A DNA stretch of 37,352 bases from Mariprofundus sp. (lineage in GTDB: Bacteria; Pseudomonadota; Zetaproteobacteria; Mariprofundales; Mariprofundaceae): positions 1-37,352 of the forward strand of contig JAUZQK010000089.1 of NCBI GenBank assembly GCA_030951025.1, given 5' to 3'. Numbering within the stretch: the stretch's first letter is position 1; the number at the start of each line of letters is the position of its first letter. The position numbers were made by a program, and so were the translations under genes. The notes below the pieces were generated by a model. The model saw nothing but the letters and a program-made list of their open reading frames with translations, was not told where the DNA came from and searched no databases. This document shows positions 16,653-25,366 of this stretch, in pieces.

Positions 16653-17341
16653 GTGCCAAACAGTCCGACTCTCAAGCTGCTGACTCTCAAGCTGCTGACT
16701 CTCAAACAGTCGCCCCTCAATCAGTCGAGCCTCAATCAGCGGGGTCATTGATTCAACAGGCCATGATTCAACAGGCTTTTTCCGATGGCATCGCACTGCG
16801 CCAACAATGCATGGCCGACTTGCCCGAAGTCTTATTAAACGCCGCTGCTGTGATGATTGAGTGTCTTGAACAGGGTGGTAAAATACTGGCTTGCGGCAAC
16901 GGTGGTTCCGCCGCCGATGCGCAGCATTTTGCCGCTGAACTGGTGAATCGTTTTGAAATCAACCGGCCGGGTCTGGCTGCAGTAGCGCTGACTCATGATG
17001 CCTCTGTGATTACCAGTATCGCCAATGACTTCTCGTTTGCGCAGGTGTTTTCCCGTCAGGTTGAGGCGTTGGGTCGACGGGGCGATGTACTGCTGGCGAT
17101 TTCAACCAGTGGCAATTCGGAAAATGTCGTGGCTGCTGCGACAGCTGCCCGGGCAACAGGCATGAAAACCATTGCGCTGACCGGTGGCGAAGGCGGTGGC
17201 GCACTCGGGCAGAGTGAAGATATACATCAGCATGTTAACATAGCCCATCATTCGACCGCCCGCATTCAGGAAATGCATATCACCTGTTTGCATATTCTGT
17301 GTAGCCTGATTGATAAAAAACTATTTGGAGGCACTTCATGA
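16649..17341 (+). CDS. gmhA: Phosphoheptose isomerase-like SIS protein (GmhA/DiaA family)
   Basis: The SIS domain (about residues 60-220) carries the sugar-phosphate loops ACGNGGSAADAQHF and AISTSGNSENV. GmhA converts sedoheptulose-7-phosphate into heptose phosphate for LPS. The catalytic Glu of GmhA is present (Glu97 in FAAELVNRF), as is the RIQEMH histidine (His210). E. coli DiaA, the replication factor at the matching locus, has Ser at the Glu position. This and the nearby hldE favour isomerase activity. The first 38 residues are a Ser/Gln/Ala array encoded by 15-bp repeats. A GTG start with GGAGG ten bases before it overlaps the yraN stop, but an internal ATG at 16763 would give a family-length protein. 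Confidence 0.9.
   Translation: MSAKQSDSQAADSQAADSQTVAPQSVEPQSAGSLIQQAMIQQAFSDGIALRQQCMADLPEVLLNAAAVMIECLEQGGKILACGNGGSAADAQHFAAELVNRFEINRPGLAAVALTHDASVITSIANDFSFAQVFSRQVEALGRRGDVLLAISTSGNSENVVAAATAARATGMKTIALTGGEGGGALGQSEDIHQHVNIAHHSTARIQEMHITCLHILCSLIDKKLFGGTS
16667..16741 (+). repeat. 15-bp in-frame tandem repeat in the SIS gene
   Basis: GACTCTCAAGCTGCT occurs exactly at 16667-16681 and 16682-16696. A partial third copy and two degenerate units (CAGTCG...CCTCAA type) follow. Each unit encodes five residues of the DSQAA or xPQSV type, giving a low-complexity N-terminal extension. Confidence 0.85.
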
Positions 17342-18291
17342 TCATCAAACCCTTATCCTTGAAAAAGCTTAAAACCGTACCGCTGGCTCAGCGTAAAGTG
17401 GATAGTGACAGCAAAGATTTCGGTGCGCCGTACAAGGCGGGTAGCGGTTTGGATAACTTTTTGTGCAGCTTGCCGAATCTGGGCTGTGCAGCTGATTTGT
17501 TTCATTTGCGTGATGCCATTGTATCGGCTTACCGTAATAAAAATGCCATTATTTTAGCTTGTGGCGGTCATGTGCTCGACTCCGGCTTGGGGCCATTAAT
17601 CTGCCGTTTGATTGAACAGAAAATAATCTCCGGCCTGGCATTAACTGGTGCTGCTCTCGAGCAGGATGTCGAAATTGCGATTTCAGGGCGCACCGTTACA
17701 GCGCATGAAGGCGAACTCAGTGATGGCCATTATTGTATTACTGAAGAAACAGGCTGTTTGATCAATGATGCAATTAATTTTGGTGCGCTGGAAAATGTGG
17801 GCATCGGTCACAGTGTCGGCAAACGACTGCATGCTTCGGAGTTTGAGCATCTGGATCATTCGGTGCTGGCCACGGCATACCATTATGGTGTGCCTGTTTC
17901 TGTGCATCCGGCCATTGGTGCCGATGCATTTTGTTTTCATCCGGCCGCGCGTGGTGAATCTCTGGGTGCAACGAGCATCAGAGATTTTAGACTATTGGCC
18001 GGCATGATGGCGGCTTCGAGTCATGGTGTGGTGATCAATGTTGCATCGAGTGTGGTGATGCCGCGTGTGTTATTGCAGGCAGTCGATGCCGCACGCAACG
18101 TCGGTAAAACGATTGAATCGGTTACCACTGCGGTGATTGATCCAGCGGCCAGTTCTTCGGCTATTACGGATGTGGTGAATCGTTTATCCCTGCCGAATGG
18201 TGCGGGTTATTGGTTATCAGGCCCCGATGAAATACTTGTGCCCTTGCTCTTTGCGGCTGTGTTGGAAGCATTGGGCGATGAAATCGTCTAG
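17338..18291 (+). CDS. Deoxyhypusine-synthase-like protein lacking the catalytic lysine
   Basis: This 317-residue protein follows the block order of deoxyhypusine synthase by eye. These are a Rossmann segment NAIILACGGHVLDSGLGPLI (about 69-88), GLALTGAALEQD (99-110), VPVSVHPAIGADAFCFHP (185-202), the RDFRLLAGMMAASSHGVVIN segment, and a C-terminal DEILVPLLFAAVLEAL block. The enzyme's imine-forming lysine sits in a GGGVVKHH motif in the human protein. The aligned place here reads SSVVMPRV with Met241, and the second active-site lysine region is also changed. A classical eIF5A reaction is therefore unlikely. The ATG overlaps the gmhA stop as ATGA, and a BON lipoprotein and hldE follow, so an envelope or sugar role is possible. 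Function is unknown. Confidence 0.75.
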   Translation: MIIKPLSLKKLKTVPLAQRKVDSDSKDFGAPYKAGSGLDNFLCSLPNLGCAADLFHLRDAIVSAYRNKNAIILACGGHVLDSGLGPLICRLIEQKIISGLALTGAALEQDVEIAISGRTVTAHEGELSDGHYCITEETGCLINDAINFGALENVGIGHSVGKRLHASEFEHLDHSVLATAYHYGVPVSVHPAIGADAFCFHPAARGESLGATSIRDFRLLAGMMAASSHGVVINVASSVVMPRVLLQAVDAARNVGKTIESVTTAVIDPAASSSAITDVVNRLSLPNGAGYWLSGPDEILVPLLFAAVLEALGDEIV

Positions 18292-18329
18292 GGAACGGAA
18301 TCCCTGCTGAATAAAATTGAGGAGCTTTT

Positions 18330-18902
18330 ATGCCATTGTTACGACTCTTTACACTGATTTTTATTTCACTCTCTTTGCCCGGCTGTTTTGTCAGTGCCGT
18401 GGTCGGTGGTGCGGCTGCAGTAGGTAATACAGTTCAGGATGAACGCAGTGTTGGACGACAGTTTGATGATACTGTGATCGCATCCAAAATAGATGCCCGG
18501 CTGATTGCCGAGCGCGATATGCCTTCTCGCTGGGTCAGTGTTGAAGTGATTAACGGCCATGTAACCTTGATTGGTCATTTGCCCAGCCGTAAACATATTG
18601 ATCGGGCGATTTATATCACCAAACAAGTTAAAGGTGTTGTCGATGTGCAGGATAAGCTGTTGGTTGGCAAGCCGAAAATTGGCACGATGATGTCAGATAC
18701 TTGGGTTACCACGCGCATCAAACGCCAGTTCTGGAATGATAAGCTGGTGTCCGGTTATAAAATCCATGTTGAGACAGTCAATGGAAAAGTTTATCTGCAA
18801 GGTGTCGTCAACCAGCTTGTGGAGCGCCAGCGTGCCAAGCAGATCGCCCGCGCCACACCGGGTGTTACGGCTGTGATTGATATGATGCGATCCGGCCAGT
18901 AG
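18330..18902 (+). CDS. dolP: Dual-BON-domain lipoprotein, DolP/YraP-like
   Basis: The 190-residue precursor has a lipobox SLPGC (Cys at about residue 19) followed by a Gly/Ala/Val stretch. Then come two BON domains: about 45-112 (DDTVIASKIDARLIAERD...VEVINGHVTLIGHL) and about 118-188 (WVTTRIKRQFWND...VETVNGKVYLQGVV). This matches E. coli DolP, an outer-membrane lipoprotein that keeps envelope integrity and binds anionic phospholipid. Its place after yraN and an SIS gene is also the DolP context. GAGG lies about seven bases before the ATG. The hldE start follows 12 bases after the stop. Confidence 0.92.
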   Translation: MPLLRLFTLIFISLSLPGCFVSAVVGGAAAVGNTVQDERSVGRQFDDTVIASKIDARLIAERDMPSRWVSVEVINGHVTLIGHLPSRKHIDRAIYITKQVKGVVDVQDKLLVGKPKIGTMMSDTWVTTRIKRQFWNDKLVSGYKIHVETVNGKVYLQGVVNQLVERQRAKQIARATPGVTAVIDMMRSGQ

Positions 18903-18914
18903 TAACTGATAGCG

Positions 18915-19385
18915 ATGTCTCAAACAACTGATCTGCAGCAGGCTTTAGCTCAGGTGGAGGCTTGGAAAGTAGCCGGTAAAACAATCGTGTTCACCAATGG
19001 TTGTTTCGATCTGTTGCATCCCGGTCATATCGATTATCTGGAAAAAGCAGCAGCCTGTGGTGATGTTCTGATTATCGGGCTCAATGATGATGCATCGATT
19101 GCCCGTTTAAAAGGCGATTCCCGGCCGATTAAGCCTTTATGCGATCGTATGATCATGCTGGCAGGACTGCGTGCGGTGGATCTGGTGATCCCTTTTTGTG
19201 AAGATACGCCGTTGAATCTGATTACCGCATTGATGCCGGATATATTGATCAAGGGTGGTGATTATACAGCCGATGATATTGTTGGAGCGACTGAAGTGCG
19301 CGAGGCTGGTGGCGAAGTGCGGGTAATTCCATTCGTGGCCGGTTATTCCAGCTCAGAGCTGATTCAACGCATCAAGGATAGTTGA
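18915..19385 (+). CDS. hldE: D-glycero-beta-D-manno-heptose 1-phosphate adenylyltransferase
   Basis: This 156-residue enzyme transfers AMP from ATP to heptose-1-phosphate, giving ADP-heptose for the LPS inner core. The nucleotidyltransferase motif TNGCFDLLHPGHIDYL with HPGH at 35-38 is intact, as are the RLKGDSRPI block and the C-terminal signature GYSSSELIQRI. Only the C-terminal half of E. coli HldE is present; the kinase half must be encoded elsewhere. It closes the rsmI-to-hldE plus-strand group, next to gmhA, so part of the heptose pathway is clustered here. A T-run with no good hairpin follows the stop. Confidence 0.95.
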   Translation: MSQTTDLQQALAQVEAWKVAGKTIVFTNGCFDLLHPGHIDYLEKAAACGDVLIIGLNDDASIARLKGDSRPIKPLCDRMIMLAGLRAVDLVIPFCEDTPLNLITALMPDILIKGGDYTADDIVGATEVREAGGEVRVIPFVAGYSSSELIQRIKDS

Positions 19386-19668
19386 TTTTTTTAAAAAGAG
19401 GGAGCCTTCAACTTCCTCACGGATTGCATTTGTATCTATTCGAATGAAGCAGGGTGGGTTCCGACTATTTTCGTGACTATCTTATTTTAGTCTTGCCTGA
19501 ATTCAAGTCATAAGTGCAATCTCAAAATACTGTTTCAAGTGGCCATCGATGGTGAGTATGTTGATAAAATGTGTTTGACCTAAAATATCCTGTGATCGTG
19601 CCAGCCAAAACTTTTTTATCGCAATTGGTTTAGACCTGAACGGTTTGTAATGCCACCATACTGAAGCA

Positions 19669-20610
19669 TTAAATTCCCTCGCCGAAAGACACACGTTCAC
19701 TGCCGGAAAATACCGGTGTGGTGAGATATTTTTCACCACCATCGGGAAAGATAGCGACGATTTCTCCAGCTTTACCTGCTGCCGCGAGTGCTTCACCAAC
19801 CTTTAAAGCTGCCGCCAAGGCACAGCCGCAGGATTGACCGCAGAGTATACCTTCTTCGGAGGCTAAGCGCTGGGTGAAACGATAAGCCACATCGGTATCG
19901 ATACCGATTTTTTGATCGTGTACCGTGGCATCATAAATACCCGGCACGATACTGGATTCGATATGTTTTAAACCTTCGATACCATGGAATGGAGAATCGG
20001 GTTCAGCCGCCACAACCTGAATGTCGGCATTCATTCTTTTTAAATAACGACCTGTGCCGACCAGCGTACCGGAGGTGCCAAGGGAGGCGACAAAGTGGGT
20101 AATACTGCCCTTGCTGTCACGCCAGATTTCAGGCCCGGTGGATTCTTCATGTGCGCGGGGGTTGGATGGGTTATTGTATTGATCCGGCTTGAAATAGAGC
20201 TCTGGATGATCTTCATAGATTTTGCGTGCATCGAGAATAGCACCGTCGGAGCCTTCCAGCGGATCGGAAAAAATCAATTCAGCCCCAAAGGCGCGACAAA
20301 TGCGTTTGCGTTCCTCTGATACATTACCCGGCATCACCAGTCGTACACGGTAACCCATAACGGCTCCGATCATGGCCAGCGCGATGCCGGTATTGCCGGA
20401 TGTAGAATCGAGGATGGTTTTACTTTTATCCAGCAAGCCCTGTTGAATACCTTCACGTATCATCCATAAAGCAGGGCGGTCTTTGACCGAACCACCCGGA
20501 TTACAGCGTTCCAGCTTGGCATGGATGTGAATATTGTCCGGCAAATAGCTGGGGATGTTTTGTAACTGCACCATGGGCGTATTGCCGATTAAATCTAAAA
20601 TTGCACTCAC
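19669..20610 (-). CDS. cysM: Cysteine synthase (CysM/CysK family)
   Basis: This PLP enzyme makes cysteine from O-acetylserine (or a related activated serine) and sulfide. The lysine that binds PLP is Lys43 in NPGGSVKDRPA, and the substrate loop STSGNTGIA and phosphate loop GTSGT are intact. The C-terminal IFPDGGEKYL is present. I start at the GTG at 20610 because AGGAAAGGTG sits just before it and the protein then opens with the usual SAILDLIGNTP. An ATG six codons upstream has no ribosome site. It is 313 residues, normal for CysM. CysM and CysK cannot be told apart with certainty. It lies 83 bases downstream of gluQ. Confidence 0.93.
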   Translation of the reverse strand: MSAILDLIGNTPMVQLQNIPSYLPDNIHIHAKLERCNPGGSVKDRPALWMIREGIQQGLLDKSKTILDSTSGNTGIALAMIGAVMGYRVRLVMPGNVSEERKRICRAFGAELIFSDPLEGSDGAILDARKIYEDHPELYFKPDQYNNPSNPRAHEESTGPEIWRDSKGSITHFVASLGTSGTLVGTGRYLKRMNADIQVVAAEPDSPFHGIEGLKHIESSIVPGIYDATVHDQKIGIDTDVAYRFTQRLASEEGILCGQSCGCALAAALKVGEALAAAGKAGEIVAIFPDGGEKYLTTPVFSGSERVSFGEGI

Positions 20611-20693
20611 GTATTCACCTTTCCTCATGCTGATTTTTCAGTTTGCCGTATCTTGAGATAGCTCAAAAGCGGGTGAATCATGGCAGATCAATG

Positions 20694-21593
20694 TCAGTTG
20701 CCAAGTATATCTAAAATATCTGCGGCTCTGGCTTGTGTAAATGGCCAGCTCAATGGCGTGGCATGATTCAGGAAAGCGTGCAGTTTTTGTGCATCAACCC
20801 CCATCAATCGCAGGCTTTGCAGGCTTACACTGCCATCACGTTTGGATAATTTGCTGCCATTGGCTTCACACAACAGGGCATGATGGATGTAAACAGGCTC
20901 TGGTTTTTGCAATAATTCCTGCAATAAACGATGGATGCCAGTGCTGTCGCGTAAATCCTCACCGCGAATAATGTGGCTGATATGTTGTTCTGCATCATCA
21001 ACGACGACGCTCAGGTGATAACTAAAGCTGATATCTTTACGGCCAATGACAATATCGTGATCGATCTGTGCCGGATACCTTTTTCCAGAGCCGTCCTGCC
21101 AGCTTAGATTCTCTCCTGCCTTGGTCAAAGCCTTTTGAACATCCAGTCGCCAGGCATAGGGCTCATGCTTCATGCGCTGTTGCTGTTGATTGAAGTCCAG
21201 GTTTCTACAAGTGCCGGGATAGATGGGGGCTGAGCTTTCAGCCTGAGGAGCTGAAGGCATGCGGTTTATTTCTTGCTGGATATCCTTGCGGGTACAGAAA
21301 CAGGGGTAAACCACAGCCATGTTTTTCAGTTCCAGCAGCGCCTCTTGGTAGGCGGCCAGACACTGGCTTTGATAACGCACTGGCTGCGGCCAGCTTAAAC
21401 CCAGCCAATGCAAGTCTGTGATGATATGCTCGGCGAATTCAGCCCGGCAGCGGGTATGATCAATATCTTCGATGCGCAACAGCAATTCAGCCTGATGCTG
21501 TTCGGCCCAGCGGGCGCAATACAAGGCGGAATAAGCGTTGCCAACATGCAATAAACCACTCGGGCTGGGCGCAAAACGTGTTCGATATTGCAT
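20694..21593 (-). CDS. gluQ: Glutamyl-Q tRNA(Asp) synthetase
   Basis: GluQ attaches glutamate to queuosine in the anticodon of tRNA-Asp. The 299-residue protein is a truncated class I glutamyl-tRNA synthetase with the HIGH-like FAPSPSGLLHVGNA (residues 7-20) and KLSKRDG motifs. It also has the Zn-binding CFCTRK... Y...C pattern near residues 98-130, and no anticodon-binding domain. It begins six bases after the antiporter stop, so the two are probably cotranscribed. In many gammaproteobacteria gluQ follows dksA, which is not the case here. Confidence 0.95.
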   Translation of the reverse strand: MQYRTRFAPSPSGLLHVGNAYSALYCARWAEQHQAELLLRIEDIDHTRCRAEFAEHIITDLHWLGLSWPQPVRYQSQCLAAYQEALLELKNMAVVYPCFCTRKDIQQEINRMPSAPQAESSAPIYPGTCRNLDFNQQQQRMKHEPYAWRLDVQKALTKAGENLSWQDGSGKRYPAQIDHDIVIGRKDISFSYHLSVVVDDAEQHISHIIRGEDLRDSTGIHRLLQELLQKPEPVYIHHALLCEANGSKLSKRDGSVSLQSLRLMGVDAQKLHAFLNHATPLSWPFTQARAADILDILGN

Positions 21594-21598
21594 GCGTG

Positions 21599-23503
21599 TT
21601 AGGCTGTTTGTTTGTCGCCATTCTGACGCGAAGAGGGTGGTAGAATCATGGCCTGACCCATTTCGCTGCGTTCAGGTCGCATCAACATCTTGATTTCATC
21701 ACGTAAGGCAAAAACCAGGTCATCATGCGGCACCAGTGTTAAACCATCGCGTACGATGGTCATCGGCTGCACCCCATGCTGGATACGCGCATCGGCCATA
21801 CGCACCCCGATCAAGGCTGAGCCGGGCTCAATCACGCGCGATTCATAAGATAAACGTTTGCGGTAAGCTTGATCATTCCAGTAGGTATAATTGTAGGGCT
21901 TGGCAAACAAACGACGGGTTTGCAGTTGATGGATCATGCTGGCGTGCTTGCTTTCATCTCCTTCCTGCAAGGCCACATAGATGTCGGGAATATGGAATTG
22001 CTCATGGGCGAGTCGGGCAATCAACAGATTATGATCGGAGGAGCCGGTCATGATCAGGGCGCAGCCGATTTCTTCAGCATGGCTGATTTCCCAATACAAG
22101 GGATCGAGTGCATTGCCACACACAGCCTGATAGCCGGAGCGTTTTAAACGTGTTACTACTTCGGAGTTTAAATCCAGAAAACGCACCTCGCGATCTTCAC
22201 CCAAAGCCCGGCCAACTTCGGAACCAATTTGGCCGCCACCGATAATCAATACCGAACGCTCATCACCACCTTCAATGTTTAAAACTGTTTTCAATCGACG
22301 GGCAACCAGGCTGTACACCAGTACCGATACGATGATGATGATATACACCATGGCCAGTAGCATGTCGGATTGTGGGTAACCCTGCTGTTGCAAGATGAAA
22401 GCGAATAAGGAGGTGATGGCTGCTGCGACCACACCGCGTGGTGCCATGCCCGCCAGATAGAGGCTTTCATTGCGTGATAAATGGCTGCCAAGGGTGGATA
22501 AAAATACAATCAGCGGGCGCACAACCAGCCCTAAAATCAGGCATAAGATTAAACCCTGCCAGAGATAGGTATACAATATGGATAAATCCATGTGGGCGGC
22601 CAGTAATACAAACAATACCGAGATCAGCAGTGTCGATAAGCTGCCTTTAAAGTGTTTAAGGCGTTGAAGATCATGTACTTCCATGCGTTGCAGGGTTGCC
22701 CCCATCATCAGCATGGCCAGCAGGCCTGCTTGTGCGCTGATGGAGTCGGCAATCAGAAAGATGCCCCATGCCGATGCCAGCGTCAAAACGGTGCGTAATT
22801 CAAAATCCTTCGACCAATGGCTAGCCAGTAACCAGCCGAGCGCACGCCCTCCAGTCATCCCTGCAGCCGCCCCCACCGCGACTTTCAGTAATAGATCCTG
22901 GGCTATATCCATGCCGCTCATATTTAAGGTTAATGCAACTTGTAACATCACAATAGCCAGGATTGCACCAATCACATCAATCAGCATGGCTTCAGCGGTT
23001 AATACCTGGGAGATATTGCGACCGAGGCGCATTTGTCGCACGATGGGCAAGATTACAGTAGGGCCGCCGACGGATACCAATGCGCCGAACAAGAGCGCCA
23101 ATGGCCAGTTCATGCCGGCAATATAATGCGCTGCCGAACCGCAGATCAGCATGGTCAGCATGGGGCCGATTAACACCAGATTGCCAACCACCCAACCATT
23201 TTCGCGCAGGGCTTTCAAATTCAGGTTTAAACCACCTTCAAACAGAATGATCGCCAAACCCAGTTCGATCAGGGTATGTAGTGCCGGTTCAATGCTTTCG
23301 ACATGCAGCAAATGCAAGCCAAACGGGCCCAAAGTCATGCCTGCAACAAGCCAGAGCAGAATGGGGGGGAAGCGAAAGCGGGTGGCCAGCATTTGTGCGG
23401 TGGTGGCAATCACAACAGCAATGATAAATGTGGTTGTTGGGGTGGCGGTATCGGGAAACATTGCCAATGAGGATGCCTCCATGCTGCGGTATCGGCAAGT
23501 CAT
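21599..23503 (-). CDS. CPA1-type sodium(potassium)/proton antiporter with TrkA domains
   Basis: The first 400 residues hold about twelve membrane helices of the Na+/H+ exchanger family. Motifs include ILLWLVAGMTLGPFGL, LGLAIILFEGGLNL and the paired TAEAMLIDVIGAIL, which carries the acidic transport residue. The soluble C-terminal part has a TrkA-N nucleotide-binding fold (SVLIIGGGQIGSEVGRALG, about 410-428) and a TrkA-C-like segment near the end (PMTIVRDGLTLVPHDDLV). NAD(H) or a nucleotide therefore probably regulates ion exchange. Of three possible ATG starts (23503, 23482, 23461) none has a strong ribosome site. The ion specificity is not determined. Confidence 0.9.
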   Translation of the reverse strand: MTCRYRSMEASSLAMFPDTATPTTTFIIAVVIATTAQMLATRFRFPPILLWLVAGMTLGPFGLHLLHVESIEPALHTLIELGLAIILFEGGLNLNLKALRENGWVVGNLVLIGPMLTMLICGSAAHYIAGMNWPLALLFGALVSVGGPTVILPIVRQMRLGRNISQVLTAEAMLIDVIGAILAIVMLQVALTLNMSGMDIAQDLLLKVAVGAAAGMTGGRALGWLLASHWSKDFELRTVLTLASAWGIFLIADSISAQAGLLAMLMMGATLQRMEVHDLQRLKHFKGSLSTLLISVLFVLLAAHMDLSILYTYLWQGLILCLILGLVVRPLIVFLSTLGSHLSRNESLYLAGMAPRGVVAAAITSLFAFILQQQGYPQSDMLLAMVYIIIIVSVLVYSLVARRLKTVLNIEGGDERSVLIIGGGQIGSEVGRALGEDREVRFLDLNSEVVTRLKRSGYQAVCGNALDPLYWEISHAEEIGCALIMTGSSDHNLLIARLAHEQFHIPDIYVALQEGDESKHASMIHQLQTRRLFAKPYNYTYWNDQAYRKRLSYESRVIEPGSALIGVRMADARIQHGVQPMTIVRDGLTLVPHDDLVFALRDEIKMLMRPERSEMGQAMILPPSSRQNGDKQTA

Positions 23504-23617
23504 GTGTTTCAGCTTACCGGCCAGATATGCGTGTAGTATGCCGGAAGTCCTTTGAGCTGTTATACTTCGGCGCAGTATATGAATGATAAACTAATGATGA
23601 ATAGAACAGGTGAACGA

Positions 23618-25261
23618 ATGACTGCAAACACAAAACAAGAAAATTCAGCGCATAGCCAGCCGCCGGTATTGCTGATTGTAATGGATGGCTGGGGACTCGG
23701 TACAGGTGGCCCCGAAGATGCGATTGCGCAGGCCAACACCCCTGTTTTTGATCGTTTAATGAAAAACTATGCCCATACACGGCTGATGACACATGGCTCT
23801 CATGTCGGCCTGCCTTCAGATAAAGATATGGGTGGCTCGGAAGTGGGGCACTTGACCATGGGGGCGGGCATGGTGCTCGATCAAGGCCCGACACGTATCA
23901 AGAAAGCCATTGCCGATGGTTCCTTTTTCAAATCGGCTGCCTTGCAGCAAATTATCGACGTGGCGCAATCCGGCGGCACCCTGCACCTGCTTGGTTTGTT
24001 GTCCGATGGTAATATTCATTCACATTTAAGCCATTACTGCACCCTGATTGAGCATGCTTTTGAGCGCGGTGTTAAAGCTCTGCGTATCCATGCGCTGCTG
24101 GATGGGCGTGATGTGGGTATTCAGACGGCACAAGTCTATGTGGCTGAACTGGAAGCCTTGTTTGGCCGTGTGAATCAGCATGATGGTTTTGATTATGCGT
24201 TTGCCAGTGCTGCTGGTCGTGAGCAGTTAATTATGGATCGTGATAACAATTGGCCGAAAGTAGCTGCCGGCTGGGATTTGATTGTGCATGGTAAAAGCTC
24301 TCAATGCTTTACCAGCATGCAGGCCGGCATTGATTATTTCAGAGCAGAGCAGCCGGATTTGGTTGATCAGGATATGCCCGGCTTTGTGATTGTGGATGAT
24401 CAGGGCAGGGCGATTGGCCGCATGCTTGATGGTGATGCGGTGGTGATGATGAATTTCAGAGGAGATCGTGCCATTGAAATTACCGAAGCCTTTGAGTTGG
24501 ATGATTTTAGCGGCTTTGATCGTGGTGTGCGTCCAAACATTACCTATGCAGGCATGATGGTTTATGATGAAGATCGGGATTTGCCGCGTTTGCAACTCAT
24601 GGGACCCACCAAGGTGGCAAACCCGTTTGGTAAACGCATCCTCGGGCTCGGCATTAAACAGTTCCGCTTGACCGAAACACAGAAATATCCGCATGTGACA
24701 TTCTTTTTTAATGGTGGTTATCGCAAACCACTCGATGCGAGCATGGAAGATTATATCCTGATTGATTCGGATAAGGGGGTCTCGTTTGCCGATGCGCCGC
24801 AAATGAAAGCGGTGGAGATTGCCGATAAAGCGGTGCAGTTGATTGAAAGCGGTGAGTATGGTTTTGGTCTGATGAATTTTGCCAATGCCGATATGGTGGG
24901 TCATTGTGGCAAGGTGAAACCAGCCATGCAGGCCATTGAAGCGGTGGATACGGCTGTCGGGCGCATTGTGGCGGCGTTGGAAAAAGTGGGGGGCAGTGCC
25001 TTGATTACTGCTGATCATGGCAATGCCGAAGAAATGCTGGTTTATGGCAAGGATAAGCAGAGTGAGCCATGCACCAAACATTCGATCAATCCGGTGCCCT
25101 GTATTTTGTTTGATCCGACTTTCGATGGTTCATATCAATTGCGTCAGCCAAGCGGTGATGCCATGCCCAGCTTGGCGAATCTGGCAGCGACACTGTTTGA
25201 GATGATGGGTTGTGATGTGCCGGATGATCTGGATGCATCGTTGATTGTGTCGAACCATTAA
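23618..25261 (+). CDS. gpmI: 2,3-bisphosphoglycerate-independent phosphoglycerate mutase
   Basis: GpmI interconverts 3- and 2-phosphoglycerate in glycolysis and gluconeogenesis with two Mn ions. The motifs are complete: LIVMDGWG near the N-terminus, the nucleophile Ser in MGGSEVGHL (Ser at about 74; the usual motif is GNSEVGH), LLSDGNIHSH, HALLDGRD, FFNGG, DMVGHCG and the metal motif TADHGNAEEM. I chose the ATG at 23618 because AGGTG lies five bases upstream and MTANTKQENSAHSQPPVLL is a usual leader length. Other starts upstream at 23552 and 23579 are possible. It is a single transcription unit, divergent from the antiporter. Confidence 0.96.
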   Translation: MTANTKQENSAHSQPPVLLIVMDGWGLGTGGPEDAIAQANTPVFDRLMKNYAHTRLMTHGSHVGLPSDKDMGGSEVGHLTMGAGMVLDQGPTRIKKAIADGSFFKSAALQQIIDVAQSGGTLHLLGLLSDGNIHSHLSHYCTLIEHAFERGVKALRIHALLDGRDVGIQTAQVYVAELEALFGRVNQHDGFDYAFASAAGREQLIMDRDNNWPKVAAGWDLIVHGKSSQCFTSMQAGIDYFRAEQPDLVDQDMPGFVIVDDQGRAIGRMLDGDAVVMMNFRGDRAIEITEAFELDDFSGFDRGVRPNITYAGMMVYDEDRDLPRLQLMGPTKVANPFGKRILGLGIKQFRLTETQKYPHVTFFFNGGYRKPLDASMEDYILIDSDKGVSFADAPQMKAVEIADKAVQLIESGEYGFGLMNFANADMVGHCGKVKPAMQAIEAVDTAVGRIVAALEKVGGSALITADHGNAEEMLVYGKDKQSEPCTKHSINPVPCILFDPTFDGSYQLRQPSGDAMPSLANLAATLFEMMGCDVPDDLDASLIVSNH

Positions 25262-25366
25262 TCCGGGGCTGGTGTAAACTTTTCGCGTTTGGAGAAGCAA
25301 CTGCGCTTGCGATGATGCCTGGGTATGACAATGATGTTGCTCTCATAGTTCTTCAGGAGTGATGAT

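Noticed and set aside
24227-25081. A 284-codon open frame antisense to gpmI
   Set aside because: Composition is His/Ile-rich shadow sequence and gpmI on the other strand has all catalytic motifs.
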